Shown piece by piece: positions 43,007 through 53,189 of a stretch of 64,000 bases of DNA. The notes below the pieces were generated by a model that worked only from the letters and a program-made list of their open reading frames with translations, ran no database searches and had not been told where the DNA came from. How positions within the stretch are numbered: the first letter of the stretch is position 1; each line of letters opens with the position of its first letter. Location of the stretch: contig NZ_CP156688.1 of the NCBI RefSeq assembly GCF_040616545.1, positions 2,480,001 through 2,544,000 on the forward strand, in the 5' to 3' direction. Source of the DNA: Akkermansia muciniphila. GTDB lineage: Bacteria; Verrucomicrobiota; Verrucomicrobiia; Verrucomicrobiales; Akkermansiaceae. The position numbers were made by a program, and so were the translations under genes.

Positions 43007-45618
43007 GCGGTGGGAGGGGTGGGGGCTTTGCGGTGTTCCTGTTCGGCGGCGCGGGTGCGCATGCGGATGTCCTGTTCCTGCTGAATCATGCGGATGACCT
43101 TCAGCATGAACTCAAACTCGGCGTCGGAAATGGAATTCTGGTCTCCTCCTCCGCCACCACCGCCGCCGCGGTTCTTCTTATAGTCGTCTATCAGCTTGGC
43201 CCAGTGGCGCAGGGTGGAGGCGTACAGGCGGGACTCGTCAATGGAGCGCGCCGTGATCGCGTTCAGGATGTTGCCGTGCACCAGGTCCAGCTTTTCCCGG
43301 AGGGAGAAGGCGTTCATCTGGTTGTACAGGTCACTGTAAATGCGTTCCTCCGTGCGGGACTTATAGTAACTGAGGTCTTCCAGAATCCAGCTTATGTCCT
43401 GGGTGGAGGCGTTTTGAAGGGTGGCGATGGTTTCCATCTCCCGCTTGGTGGAGGGGTCCAGCTCATCCATGGTCATGCCCACAATGATGTTGATCTGGCC
43501 AACCAGGGCGTTCGCGATGGAATCCTCCTTGGCCGCGGCCTGCTTGAGCCGTGCCACAAAGGTGCTGGCCTCCATGTCCTGAGCGGACTTGGAAAGCTGG
43601 TTCATGGCGTCTTTCAGGGCCTGGGTGGCGTCGGAATGGGAGCTCTCCCCGTCGTCCAGGTCCTTCCGGCTGTCCTGCGCGGAGCGGTTCTCGGACGCGG
43701 AGGACCGGAACTGGTTCTGCGCCTTCTTCATGGGGCCGTTGGGGATGGGTTTCAGCATGGAGATGCCCTTCATGAACTCCTTCATGCCGGAGGGGTCTAT
43801 CTGGGAATTGCGGGAGGCCTCCTTGAACAGGTCTTCCGAGCGGTTGAGCAGGTCGCCCAATTCGCGCCTGTTGGCCTGTTCCTCGTCAGCCAGGGCGTGC
43901 AGGCGCTCCTGGGTCTCCGAATTCTTCAATTCACTGCCCTCCATTCCCTTCATGCGCCTGGCCTCGTCCGTCATGGCGTCCATGCGCCGGATCATGCCTT
44001 CAAGCTCGCTGGTGATGCGCTCCAGTTCATTGCGGATCATCTGGGCATGCTCCGACTTGGAAAGGACGAAGATGATCATGGGCTCCGAATAAACGCGGTT
44101 GCCTCCCGGCTTGTAGTCCTGCGTAAAGCCGCGCACGACGACGCGCTGGGGGGACAGTTTCAGCGCCCGGGCCTGGAACAGGTACGTGCCTTTCAGGCTG
44201 GTCTGCGTGGGATGGCCGTCCGCCAGCACCTTTTCCCCGCGCAGGCCGGGGACGGGCTTGCCCGCCTTCGCCGGGTCCGGTGCTGCGGAACCGTTTTCCT
44301 CCTCGTCATCGTAAAAGGACTTTTCCCCCTGCCATTCTACCCCCATTTCCCGGAGGCCGAAGTCGTCCGCCGCTTCCACTTCCAGTTCAATGCTGGTGTC
44401 TTCCAGCACATAGCGGTCATTCTCCCCGCCTCGCAAGTAAATGGACGGCTGCTTGTCCTCAATGGGTTCCAGGCGTATCCGGACGGGCTGTGACGCCGCC
44501 AGGCCGTCGCGGTCCGTCCAGGTCAGCTCTATTTCCTGCGGATCCTTCTCCAGGCGGATATCCGGGATGATGACGCTGCTCCCCTTCACGCGGAGCGGTT
44601 TTCCTTGCGCGGTGGCCGCGGACAGCAGATTCTGGGAGGCGGTTACCTCCAGCGTCAGCGTGGAGCCTGCCGGGGCGGAAATGACCCCGGCGCGCATGGC
44701 CTCGTGCCCGTCGGGGCGCGCCATATAGGCGGGGTAGGCCACCGTGGCCGTGGCGCCCAGCAGGGAGGGGCGCGCCTTCGGGATGATTTTCAGGCGGCGG
44801 GCGATGTCCCCCGCGAAAAACTCCAGCCTGTCCGGCTGCTGCATGGGCGGAATATGGATTTTATAAGCGCCATCCGCCAGGGGGGCTTGCTGGCGCACCC
44901 TGTTATGGAAGAAATATTCTCCCGTCTGCGGGCGGGATTTGGTGGTTTCCGCCAGCCGGAGTTCATACAGGCTGCTCTCCCCCAGGGGGATGACCAGGGA
45001 ATCCGGCGTGGGGTCCAGCTGGGTGAACGTGTAGCGTTCCGGAGGATTGAACGGGCGCAGCCAGCGTTCCAGGGCGTTCCCCGCCGCTTCCGGAGTAACC
45101 AGGCATACGCCTGCCGTGCATAAAGCCAGAACGGCCAGCAGGATAAACAGCTTTTTATGGCTGGGCCGGGGGATGTTCACCGTCAGGTCCCGCGCGGAAA
45201 CTTCACGGGCCACCTGTTCCATGGCGGCCGCCTTCAGCTTTTCAGAACTGTACTGGCGGCCGTACTTTTCGGAATCCAGTTCAATGACGCCCAGGAGCCG
45301 GTCCCCCAGGGCCGGATCCGTCCGGGAAATCAGGCGCGCCAGCTGGGCCTCCTTGCGCCGCTGCCATACCCACCGGAAACTCCACAGCGGGATGAAAACC
45401 GCCAGGCCGGCCACGGCGGTGAAAAAAAGAATCCAGCCCACGGCGGAGGGCGTTTCCCACAACCTGTCGGAGAGGTACAGGAAAATATAGGAGAGAATCA
45501 CGGCAATGCCTGCAAGGCATACGGCTTCCAGCATCTTAACCGTTCTGAGGCGGCGCCGGAAGGAGTGAAGCTGCCTGACCAGCTGGTCAGGGAGTTTGAC
45601 GGTAGTTGAGGAGGGCAT
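43003..45618 (-). CDS. Large DUF4175-like membrane protein with periplasmic coiled coil (operon gene 1)
   Basis: An 871-residue envelope protein. N-terminal membrane helices lie at about 33-50 and 60-80, and another near 155-175 (KKLFILLAVLALCTAGVCLV). Between them is a cytoplasmic helical part (TDPALGDRLLGVIELDSE). The extracytoplasmic part has beta domains (about 190-500; ATVAYPAYMARPDGHEAMRA, LEDTSIELEVEAADDFGLRE), the Ig-like layout seen in DUF4175 proteins. A long helical/coiled-coil region follows (about 520-840), with a run of eight Gly (near 830) and a charged C-terminus. First gene of the five-gene operon, divergent from mutA. Function unknown; possibly an envelope scaffold. Confidence 0.72.
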   Translation of the reverse strand: MPSSTTVKLPDQLVRQLHSFRRRLRTVKMLEAVCLAGIAVILSYIFLYLSDRLWETPSAVGWILFFTAVAGLAVFIPLWSFRWVWQRRKEAQLARLISRTDPALGDRLLGVIELDSEKYGRQYSSEKLKAAAMEQVAREVSARDLTVNIPRPSHKKLFILLAVLALCTAGVCLVTPEAAGNALERWLRPFNPPERYTFTQLDPTPDSLVIPLGESSLYELRLAETTKSRPQTGEYFFHNRVRQQAPLADGAYKIHIPPMQQPDRLEFFAGDIARRLKIIPKARPSLLGATATVAYPAYMARPDGHEAMRAGVISAPAGSTLTLEVTASQNLLSAATAQGKPLRVKGSSVIIPDIRLEKDPQEIELTWTDRDGLAASQPVRIRLEPIEDKQPSIYLRGGENDRYVLEDTSIELEVEAADDFGLREMGVEWQGEKSFYDDEEENGSAAPDPAKAGKPVPGLRGEKVLADGHPTQTSLKGTYLFQARALKLSPQRVVVRGFTQDYKPGGNRVYSEPMIIFVLSKSEHAQMIRNELERITSELEGMIRRMDAMTDEARRMKGMEGSELKNSETQERLHALADEEQANRRELGDLLNRSEDLFKEASRNSQIDPSGMKEFMKGISMLKPIPNGPMKKAQNQFRSSASENRSAQDSRKDLDDGESSHSDATQALKDAMNQLSKSAQDMEASTFVARLKQAAAKEDSIANALVGQINIIVGMTMDELDPSTKREMETIATLQNASTQDISWILEDLSYYKSRTEERIYSDLYNQMNAFSLREKLDLVHGNILNAITARSIDESRLYASTLRHWAKLIDDYKKNRGGGGGGGGDQNSISDAEFEFMLKVIRMIQQEQDIRMRTRAAEQEHRKAPTPPTA

Positions 45619-45822
45619 GCTTAATCCCGGTATCTACGCTAATTACATCGTTTTTGCAAGCTCGTCGCGCGTGATGGAGCAAATTCGCATTCATGGGGCT
45701 TGAAGTGTTTTTCTCGCTGGACTTTATAGTTTGATTTCCTAAAATAACGCTGCGCTTTAAATCTGGCCTGGTTTGCGCATGACTAAAAACCAACATATTA
45801 GGCCTTACCCATTGACTTCGCC
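45619..45822. promoter_or_regulatory. Divergent intergenic region between the envelope operon and mutA
   Basis: 204 bases serving two divergent transcripts. It contains A+T-rich stretches but no clear -35/-10 pair, and I see no cobalamin riboswitch core upstream of mutA. Confidence 0.4.
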
Positions 45823-47877
45823 ATGCAACAGGGAAACGAAACAACGGCTCCGGAGGTTGACTTCGGAGAATTCGCACCAGCCACATACGCCGAATGGCGT
45901 GAGGCAGCCGTCGCTGCCTTGAAAGGGGCTGACTTTGATAAAAAGCTTTTCACCAAGCTTGTGGAGGGAATTACCCTGCACCCCATCTATAACAAGTGGG
46001 ATGAACACGCTCCGGTGATGCCTGCCGGGCAGTTCCCGTACCGCCGCGGCACGCGTGCGCTGGGGTACATGGAAAAGCCCTGCGAGATTGCCCAGAGCAT
46101 TCCCGCCTCCACCCCGGAAGATTTCAACAGCAAGCTGCTCCATGACCTGGCCCGCGGCCTGACTGCCGTGAACGTCCAGCTTAACTGCAAGTGCGGCCTG
46201 AAGCTGCGCAAGCAGGCCGACTGGGATACCGCCCTCAAGGGCGTCCAGCTTGACAAGCAGCCCGTCTACATCACCCCCGGCTCCTGCGGCCTGGGCACGC
46301 TCTCCATGTTCCTGAACACGTACAAGGCCGCCGGCTTCAATACGGCGGATCTGAAGGGCGGCGTTCTGTACGATCCGGTGGGCAAGGCCGTGATGAAGGG
46401 CTCCCTCTGCGGGGGGAAGGGCATCTGCGCCTACTATGACCAGATGGCCGTAATGACCAAATGGGCCGTTGCCAACGCTCCCGCCTTCCAGACCATCGGC
46501 GTCAGCGGACTGCCTTATGCGGACTCCGGCGCTTCCGCCTTTGAAGAAGTGGGTGCCATGCTGGCGACCGCCGTGGCCTACCTGCGCGCCATGGAGGAAC
46601 GCGGCATCTCCGTGGATGAAGCCGCCGCGCACATGCGCTTTACGGTTTCCATCGGCGCCAACCTGTTCCTGGAAGTCGCCAAGATCCGCGCCCTGCGCGA
46701 ACTCTGGGCCATCATCGTGAAGGAATGCGGCGGCAGTGAAGAAGCCGCCAAGATCAGGCTTCATGCCCGCACCTCCTTCTGGACCCTCTCCAAAGTGGAC
46801 CCCTGGGTCAACCTGCTGCGCGGCTCCGCGCAGGCCTTCTCCGCCATCATGGGCGGCGTGGACAGCATTGACGTGCTCCCCTTTGACGCCGCCGTGCGCA
46901 TGCCGGACGAATTCTCCCGCCGCATTGCCCGCAACTGCCCGCTGATCCTGCTGGGCGAATGCAATCTGGACAAGGTGGTGGACCCCGCCGGCGGTTCCTG
47001 GTACCTGGAAAACCTGACGGACGAAGTCTCCCGGAAAATCTGGGACGTCTTCCAGGGAATTGAAAAGGAAGGCGGCATCATCAAGGCCCTCAAGGCCGGT
47101 TCCATCCAGAAGAGTGTAAACGCCACCGCCGCCAAGCGCTACCAGCTGGCCGACCAGCGCCGCCAGTCCATCGTGGGCGTCAACCAGTACGTCAACCTGG
47201 CTGAGAAAAAACTGGAAACGCCGGAAGGCTCCGGCTGTTCCGCCCCCAAGGGCCACGGCTGCTGCAAGAATGCGGACGTGCAGCTTCCGGACGTGGAAAT
47301 GAGCGTGGACTCCGCCTGCAAGGCAGCCAGCGAAGGCTTCTCCACCTGCCTCATCAACAAGGCCCTGGCGGCCGGCGCGGACTGCAAGTGCGGCGAACCG
47401 CTGGAAATGGAAGCCCTGCCGAAGCGCCGCCTGGCGGAACGCTTTGAATCCCTGCTTGCCAAGGCTGACGCCTGGGTGGAGGAAAAGGGCTCCCGCCCGA
47501 TGGTGTTCTTCGCCAACATGGGGCCGCTGCGCCAGCACAAGGCCCGTGCGGACTTCTCCCGCGACTTCCTGCGCGCCGGCGGCCTGGACGTGGTTTACCC
47601 GTCCGGCTTCCAGACCCCGGAAGACGCGGCCAGGGCGGCTGCGGAAAGCGGCTGCGCCGTGTGCGTGATCTGCTCCACGGACGACACCTATCCGGAAATC
47701 GTTCCCGCCTTCTGCAAGGCGCTCAAGCAAATCAAGCCGGACATGATGGTGGCCCTCGCCGGGTACCCGGCGGACCATGTGGAAGCGTTCAAGGAAGCCG
47801 GCGTGGATATCTTCATCCATGTCAAGGCCAACTGCTACGACACCGTTGAAGCCATCCAGAACAAGATCGGCCTCTAA
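45823..47877 (+). CDS. mutA: Methylmalonyl-CoA mutase small (beta) subunit
   Basis: Non-catalytic partner of MutB; 684 residues, somewhat longer than the classic 638. An N-terminal TIM-barrel-like domain (about 1-460; [31 protein letters not shown]) and a C-terminal degenerate B12-like domain (about 545-684; [41 protein letters not shown]) lacking DxHxxG, as expected for this subunit. The linker (about 465-525) is unusually Cys-rich ([21 protein letters not shown]), seven Cys in about 50 residues. It lies 23 nt before mutB. Together they interconvert succinyl-CoA and methylmalonyl-CoA for propionate metabolism. Confidence 0.95.
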   Translation: MQQGNETTAPEVDFGEFAPATYAEWREAAVAALKGADFDKKLFTKLVEGITLHPIYNKWDEHAPVMPAGQFPYRRGTRALGYMEKPCEIAQSIPASTPEDFNSKLLHDLARGLTAVNVQLNCKCGLKLRKQADWDTALKGVQLDKQPVYITPGSCGLGTLSMFLNTYKAAGFNTADLKGGVLYDPVGKAVMKGSLCGGKGICAYYDQMAVMTKWAVANAPAFQTIGVSGLPYADSGASAFEEVGAMLATAVAYLRAMEERGISVDEAAAHMRFTVSIGANLFLEVAKIRALRELWAIIVKECGGSEEAAKIRLHARTSFWTLSKVDPWVNLLRGSAQAFSAIMGGVDSIDVLPFDAAVRMPDEFSRRIARNCPLILLGECNLDKVVDPAGGSWYLENLTDEVSRKIWDVFQGIEKEGGIIKALKAGSIQKSVNATAAKRYQLADQRRQSIVGVNQYVNLAEKKLETPEGSGCSAPKGHGCCKNADVQLPDVEMSVDSACKAASEGFSTCLINKALAAGADCKCGEPLEMEALPKRRLAERFESLLAKADAWVEEKGSRPMVFFANMGPLRQHKARADFSRDFLRAGGLDVVYPSGFQTPEDAARAAAESGCAVCVICSTDDTYPEIVPAFCKALKQIKPDMMVALAGYPADHVEAFKEAGVDIFIHVKANCYDTVEAIQNKIGL

Positions 47878-47900
47878 AAACCACCAACCTATTTCATTCA

Positions 47901-50045
47901 ATGAGCAATATTCCTGATTTTGCATCCGCCTCCTATCCTGAAATCAAGGCTGGTGCCCCGGCCACGGCTTCCGAAACGGAAACGTGGATGACCAATGAAC
48001 AGATTCCCGTTCCGCCCACCTACTCGGAAAGCGTGTATGACGACTGCCTGCACCTGGACTTTACCGCCGGTGTGGCCCCCAACCTCCGCGGACCGTACGC
48101 CACCATGTACGTGGCCCGCCCCTGGACCGTGCGCCAATACGCCGGCTTCTCCACGGCGGAGGAATCCAACGCCTTCTACCGCCGCAACCTGGCGGCCGGG
48201 CAGAAGGGCCTCTCCATCGCCTTTGACCTGGCGACGCACCGCGGCTATGACTCCGACCACCCCCGCGTGGTGGGTGACGTGGGCAAGGCCGGCGTGGCCG
48301 TGGACTCCATCCTGGACATGGAAATCCTCTTCAAGGGCATTCCGCTGGACAAGATGTCCGTCTCCATGACCATGAACGGTGCCGTGCTGCCCGTGCTGGC
48401 CTTCTACATCGTGGCCGCCCAGGAACAGGGCTGCACGCTGGACCAGCTCTCCGGCACGATCCAGAACGACATTCTCAAGGAATACATGGTGCGCAACACC
48501 TACATCTATCCGCCTGATCCCTCCATGAAAATCATTGCGGACATCTTTGAGTTCACCTCCAAGTACATGCCCAAGTTCAACTCCATTTCCATCTCCGGCT
48601 ACCACATGCAGGAAGCCGGCGCCACGGCGGACCTGGAAATGGCTTACACGCTCGCGGACGGCCTGGAATACGTGCGCACCGGGATCAAGGCCGGCATTGA
48701 CATTGACGCCTTTGCCCCGCGCCTCTCCTTCTTCTGGGCCCAGGGCAAGAACTACTTCATGGAAGTGGCCAAAATGCGCGCCGCGCGCGTGCTGTGGGCC
48801 AAGCTTATCAAGCAGTTCAACCCCAAAAACCCGAAGTCCCTGGCCCTGCGCACGCACTCCCAGACTTCCGGCTGGTCCCTCACGGAGCAGGACCCGTTCA
48901 ACAACGTGACCCGCACCTGCATTGAAGCCCTGGCCGCGGCCTGCGGCCACACGCAGTCCCTGCACACGAACTCCCTGGACGAAGCGATCGCCCTGCCGAC
49001 GGACTTCTCCGCCCGCATTGCCCGCAACACCCAGCTCCATCTTCAGGATGAAACCACCATCTGCAAGGTGATCGACCCCTGGGGCGGCTCCTACTATGTG
49101 GAATACCTGACCAATGAGCTCATCCGCAAGGGCTGGGCCCACCTTCAGGAAGTGGAAAAACTCGGCGGCATGGCCAAGGCCATTGAAACCGGGCTGCCCA
49201 AGATGCGCATTGAAGAAGCCGCGGCGCGCCGCCAGGCCGCCATTGACTCCGGCAAGGAGCCCATCATCGGCGTCAACAAATACCGTCTGGAACAGGAAGC
49301 CAAGATGGACATTCTGGAAGTGGACAACACCACCGTCCGGGACGCCCAGATCGCCCGCCTGCAGAAGCTGCGCGCGGAACGTGACTCCGCCGCGTGCGAA
49401 GCCGCGCTGGAAGCCCTGTCCGAATGCGCCCGCACGGGTGAAGGCAACCTCCTTGACCTTGCCATCAAGGCGGCCAAGGCCCGCGCCTCCCTGGGTGAAA
49501 TCTCCTCCGCCCTGGAAAAACACTTCGGGCGCCACAAAGCACCAATCAAACTCATTACCGGCGTGTACGCTCAAACCTATGGTCAAGATCCGCTGGTGGA
49601 GGAAGTCCGCAAAATGACGGATGACTTCGCCGAACGCACGGGGCGCCGTCCCCGCATCCTCGTCGCCAAGATGGGCCAGGACGGCCACGACCGCGGCGCC
49701 AAGGTGGTCTCCTCCGCCTATGCCGACCTCGGCTTTGACGTGGACGTAGGCCCGCTCTTCCAGACGCCGGAGGAAACCGCCAAGATGGCGATTGAAAACG
49801 ACGTGCACATGATCGGCATGAGCTCCCTGGCCGCCGGCCACAAGGTGCTGCTCCCGGCCCTGGTGGAAGAACTTGCCAAGCAGGGGCGCCCGGACATCCT
49901 GGTCTTCTGCGGCGGCGTTATTCCCGCCCAGGACTATGACTTCCTGAGGGAACACGGCGCAGTGGCCATCTTCGGTCCCGGCACCAACATCCCGGAAGCC
50001 TCCAAGGAAATCATGGAGGCCCTCAACGAACAGTACGCCGACTAA
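47901..50045 (+). CDS. mutB: Methylmalonyl-CoA mutase large (alpha) subunit, adenosylcobalamin-dependent
   Basis: A 714-residue catalytic subunit. The substrate-binding barrel includes [40 protein letters not shown] (the family signature, with active-site His) and [15 protein letters not shown]-like residues ([20 protein letters not shown]). The C-terminal B12-binding Rossmann domain has the DxHxxG loop in [14 protein letters not shown] (H is the cobalt ligand) and later the GGVIPAQDY strand. Length is normal. It is downstream of mutA, and a perfect hairpin terminator follows. No meaB or epimerase gene lies in the window. Fermentation to propionate via this step is known for Akkermansia. Confidence 0.98.
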   Translation: MSNIPDFASASYPEIKAGAPATASETETWMTNEQIPVPPTYSESVYDDCLHLDFTAGVAPNLRGPYATMYVARPWTVRQYAGFSTAEESNAFYRRNLAAGQKGLSIAFDLATHRGYDSDHPRVVGDVGKAGVAVDSILDMEILFKGIPLDKMSVSMTMNGAVLPVLAFYIVAAQEQGCTLDQLSGTIQNDILKEYMVRNTYIYPPDPSMKIIADIFEFTSKYMPKFNSISISGYHMQEAGATADLEMAYTLADGLEYVRTGIKAGIDIDAFAPRLSFFWAQGKNYFMEVAKMRAARVLWAKLIKQFNPKNPKSLALRTHSQTSGWSLTEQDPFNNVTRTCIEALAAACGHTQSLHTNSLDEAIALPTDFSARIARNTQLHLQDETTICKVIDPWGGSYYVEYLTNELIRKGWAHLQEVEKLGGMAKAIETGLPKMRIEEAAARRQAAIDSGKEPIIGVNKYRLEQEAKMDILEVDNTTVRDAQIARLQKLRAERDSAACEAALEALSECARTGEGNLLDLAIKAAKARASLGEISSALEKHFGRHKAPIKLITGVYAQTYGQDPLVEEVRKMTDDFAERTGRRPRILVAKMGQDGHDRGAKVVSSAYADLGFDVDVGPLFQTPEETAKMAIENDVHMIGMSSLAAGHKVLLPALVEELAKQGRPDILVFCGGVIPAQDYDFLREHGAVAIFGPGTNIPEASKEIMEALNEQYAD

Positions 50046-50080
50046 GGCCCGCTGTTCGGAAAACAGCCTCAATCCACAGA

Positions 50081-50112
50081 GGGAGCCGGATCATGGGATC
50101 CGGCTCCCTTTT
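50081..50112 (+). terminator. Terminator after mutAB
   Basis: GGGAGCCGGATC / GATCCGGCTCCC, a perfect 12-bp stem with loop ATGG, then TTTT. Confidence 0.93.
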
Positions 50113-50313
50113 GATAAGTTCCGCTTTGGTCTGGAACCCAGGCTCGGCTCCCGTATTCATCCGGGAGCGCCGGACATCTGCGGCAGTTGAATCCAAAGCT
50201 GTCCCGGGGCATCCTTTTAATGTTAAGCGTGTTTGCCGCCGCCCTCACGTTGTCTCTGGCTGCCGCAGGGGCTTGCGGCGCTCCGGACGGATCATCCCGG
50301 AAGCCATGGCATC

Positions 50314-50826
50314 TTACCGGTTGACCCAGCCCTCGAAGGTTCCGTCTTCCAGCGGATGAATGCTCAGTCCGGTTTGAGAATCATGCTTCCCTTCATACCT
50401 GATGACCGGGTAGGCAAAAAGGGACCTGCCGTTGGGCGTCGTTTTCATCTTCAGGGACTTCAGGGTAATGGTATCTCCCGGGGCAAGCGGGAAAGCGTGG
50501 CCGTCCGAATAATAATGGCGGTCCAATTCTACCAGGGAAACTTTTCCGTTCTTTTTGGAAACGGCCAGAATATCAAAGCGGGAAGGGCTTGTCTGCACGC
50601 CAATGAAGATGGTGTTCCATTCCGGAACATCCACCGCCGTGCAGACCGTTCCCTTGACCGGGGACTGGAATTCAAATGAATGGGTGCCGTCTGACACGTT
50701 CCATGCTGCTGTGTCCTTGTTCTTTGAAACGGTCAAGCCCTGTTCGGTAAAATCTCCCTCTGCGGCCATGGAAGGATGGAAAGGGAAGGGCGCCAGTAAT
50801 ACTGCTGCAAATAATAATGTTTTCAT
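50314..50826 (-). CDS. Secreted hypothetical protein
   Basis: A 170-residue exported protein; the frame is open upstream, but the start at 50826 opens a signal peptide (MKTLLFAAVLLAPFPFHPSM). The mature part is beta-rich: SFEFQSPVKGTVCTAVDVPE, IFIGVQTSPSRFDILAVSKK and DGHAFPLAPGDTITLKSL. It looks like a small beta-sandwich without known catalytic motifs. It converges on the mutAB terminator and is divergent from the methyltransferase gene. I do not recognise a family; function unknown. Confidence 0.65.
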   Translation of the reverse strand: MKTLLFAAVLLAPFPFHPSMAAEGDFTEQGLTVSKNKDTAAWNVSDGTHSFEFQSPVKGTVCTAVDVPEWNTIFIGVQTSPSRFDILAVSKKNGKVSLVELDRHYYSDGHAFPLAPGDTITLKSLKMKTTPNGRSLFAYPVIRYEGKHDSQTGLSIHPLEDGTFEGWVNR

Positions 50827-51087
50827 ATCAGGATAGGATGGGTTGACTCTCTGCATCTCATGAAACCATTTACGTTGCAAGGGAAAACGTCTTTTCCCAG
50901 GGGCTTTTATCCGGAATGGCGATGGGCTGGGGTGGCGGCCGGAGTGAACTCGGATTTTTACTTTGTCCATCCTGTTCATGAATTCCGTTCCTGCGGTAAG
51001 GGAATGCCCCTGCGTCCCGGAAGGATGCTCTCCTTTTATTGCTTTTGCATTGCCCCTTGCGGTCAAATTCCGTAGTCTCGTCCAGCC

Positions 51088-51981
51088 GTGAGCCGCTCCT
51101 ACCGTCATTGCCTGGATTATAAAAAGGGATTGATTCCTGCCGATACCGATATTTTCCGCGTGATTGACGGGGTGGGGGACGGGCGCCCGGACGTATTTGC
51201 CGACAAGATGGGAGACCGCGTTCTGGTCTCCACGCGGGACTGCCCCATCCCTGCGGATTTGGAACGCGAACTCCGGGAACTGAATATTCCCGTGTTCCAC
51301 AAAAGGCTGGAACAGAATCAGAAGGAGGCTCCCGTGCAGATTGCCGGGCCGGAACTCCCCCTGCAATTCACGGTGACGGAGCAGGGCGTGCGTTTCAAGA
51401 TAGACATGTCCACCGGTTATTCCCAGGGCATCTTTCTGGACCAGCGCAACCACCGCCGCCAGGTCAGGGAGCGGAGCAGACCCGGCATGAGGGTGCTGAA
51501 CACCTTTGCCTATACCGGGGCCTTTTCCATATATGCCGCTCTGGGAGGGGCGCAGACGACCACGCTGGACCTGGCGCAGCCGTGCCTGGACTGGGCCAGG
51601 GAAAACTTCAGCCTGAACGGCATTGACCCCGCCGCCCAGTACTTCTGCAAGGGAGACGTGCGCCGCTGGCTGGAACGGTTTGCCCGGCAGGGCCGTACTT
51701 TCCACGGCATTATTCTGGACCCGCCCACGTTTTCCCGTGACGACCGGGGAAAGGTATTCCGGGTGGAATCCCACTACGGGGAACTGGTGGCCCAGGCGCG
51801 CGAATGCTTGGAACCCGGCGGCTGGATGCTGTGCACCAGCAACTGCCGCAAGCTGAGCCACGCGGACTTCCGCAGGATGGTGGCGGAGGCCGTTCCGGGC
51901 TTCCGGCTGACCCATGATTCCATGCCCCCTGACTTCACCGGGGAGGATTATCTGAAAAGATTGTGGATAGATTGGAAATAA
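51088..51981 (+). CDS. Class I SAM-dependent methyltransferase, RlmI/RlmL-like (rRNA)
   Basis: A 297-residue methyltransferase. It starts at GTG (no ATG is available in frame). The N-terminal part (about 1-115) resembles the PUA/EEHEE-like region of RlmI (DIFRVIDGVGDGRPDVFADK). The SAM-binding fold has GIFLDQRNHRRQVRERS, VLNTFAYTGAFSIYAALGGA (motif I), DPPTFSRD (motif IV; DPPxF of 5-methylcytosine/7-methylguanine rRNA enzymes) and LEPGGWMLCTSNCRKLSHAD. The closest characterised role would be 23S rRNA m5C1962 (RlmI) or m7G2069 (RlmK part of RlmL); which one is not decided here. It has no obvious RBS. Confidence 0.85.
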   Translation: MSRSYRHCLDYKKGLIPADTDIFRVIDGVGDGRPDVFADKMGDRVLVSTRDCPIPADLERELRELNIPVFHKRLEQNQKEAPVQIAGPELPLQFTVTEQGVRFKIDMSTGYSQGIFLDQRNHRRQVRERSRPGMRVLNTFAYTGAFSIYAALGGAQTTTLDLAQPCLDWARENFSLNGIDPAAQYFCKGDVRRWLERFARQGRTFHGIILDPPTFSRDDRGKVFRVESHYGELVAQARECLEPGGWMLCTSNCRKLSHADFRRMVAEAVPGFRLTHDSMPPDFTGEDYLKRLWIDWK

Positions 51982-52076
51982 ATATTTTATGAAAAATTTT
52001 CCTCACTTCCGCTGACGCATTTTATCCTTTTGAAAACCGTCCCGGTCTGGTAGGAAACCGCCCAATTACTTTTTCT

Positions 52077-53165
52077 ATGAAAAAACTAGCCTATGTTGCG
52101 GGCCTCTTCGCGCTTACGTGCGTTCCTCTGCTTGCCGCCCTCTATGAAAACCTGGAAGTGGGAATGGACAAGGACCAGGTGCTGAAAGCCCTGAGGCAGA
52201 GCAAGCAGCTTGAAGGGCCGCCCACGGATGCCCTTCTCTCACGTACCGGCCTTAACGGCGTGTTTAAAACCAAACAGTCCATAGGCGGGCAGACCTTTTC
52301 CCTGAACTTTGACTATGACCCCTCCGGCGGCTTGAGGGCCGTTGTCTTCTACTCCCGCAGCAAATGCCGCGGTTCCGAGTATGAAACCAAATTGAAATCC
52401 GCCTACAAGGCGCTTCTGGTGGGCCTGACGGAAAAATTCGGAGAGCCGGCCAACATGCCGGAATGGGTGGCCAAGGAATCCCTTCAGGAAGGCCGCATCC
52501 AGTACATGCACATGTGGAGGGTATCTCCCGGCGTCTTCCTGATGTCCGGCCTGGGCAACATGGGAGCCATGGAAGGGTACTTCCCCCTTTTCCGCTTTTC
52601 CGGACCGTCCGGCATGCCTCCCGCCTCCAAAAGGGACCGGGAGGAACTGAAAAGGGAATGGGCCGCCATCCCGGAATTTCCCGGATTGAAAGAGGCGGAG
52701 CTCCACATCTCCGATGCCGTGCGCGCCATGGGCACCAAAAAATATGAAGACGCCTTTGAATGCTTCCAGCAGGCGGCGGAACTGGGAAGCCCCCGCGGCT
52801 ACTGGGGCATGGCGTTCCTGTCTGAGCTGGGCAAATACGGCGTGAAGCGGGACAAGAAAAAAGCGGATGAAATGAACCGCAAGGCCGCCGCCGCGGGTTA
52901 TGCAGCCTCCGCCTCCAAATTCGGCGCCACGTGGCCGGATGCCGCGCGGGCCCTGGGCCTCTCCGCCGCCGCAGCCAGGGAACAGCTCCGTATGCGCCAG
53001 CGGGCGGCCGCGGAAGGTTATGCCTCGGAACAATACAACATGGGCATCATGTACCACACCGGGTTTGGTGTGCCCAAGGACCCTGCCAAGGCCCGTGAAT
53101 GGTTCCAGAAGGCGGCGGACCAGGATGACGTGCAGGCCAAAAGCATCCTGAAAAAACTCCAGTAA
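52077..53165 (+). CDS. Secreted Sel1-like repeat protein
   Basis: A 362-residue exported protein; signal peptide MKKLAYVAGLFALTCVPLLA. Residues about 25-200 have no recognised domain. They start with YENLEVGMDKDQVLKALRQ, which resembles a SmpA/BamE-like or DUF-type helical-hairpin repeat. The C-terminal half (about 215-362) has several Sel1-like repeats (YEDAFECFQQAAELGSPRGY, AEGYASEQYNMGIMYHTGFG, DPAKAREWFQKAADQDDVQA), which build a protein-binding solenoid. It precedes pgi by 24 nt on the same strand, and they may share a transcript. Partner unknown. Confidence 0.82.
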   Translation: MKKLAYVAGLFALTCVPLLAALYENLEVGMDKDQVLKALRQSKQLEGPPTDALLSRTGLNGVFKTKQSIGGQTFSLNFDYDPSGGLRAVVFYSRSKCRGSEYETKLKSAYKALLVGLTEKFGEPANMPEWVAKESLQEGRIQYMHMWRVSPGVFLMSGLGNMGAMEGYFPLFRFSGPSGMPPASKRDREELKREWAAIPEFPGLKEAELHISDAVRAMGTKKYEDAFECFQQAAELGSPRGYWGMAFLSELGKYGVKRDKKKADEMNRKAAAAGYAASASKFGATWPDAARALGLSAAAAREQLRMRQRAAAEGYASEQYNMGIMYHTGFGVPKDPAKAREWFQKAADQDDVQAKSILKKLQ

Positions 53166-53189
53166 CTCTTTTCCCAATCCATTACTATC

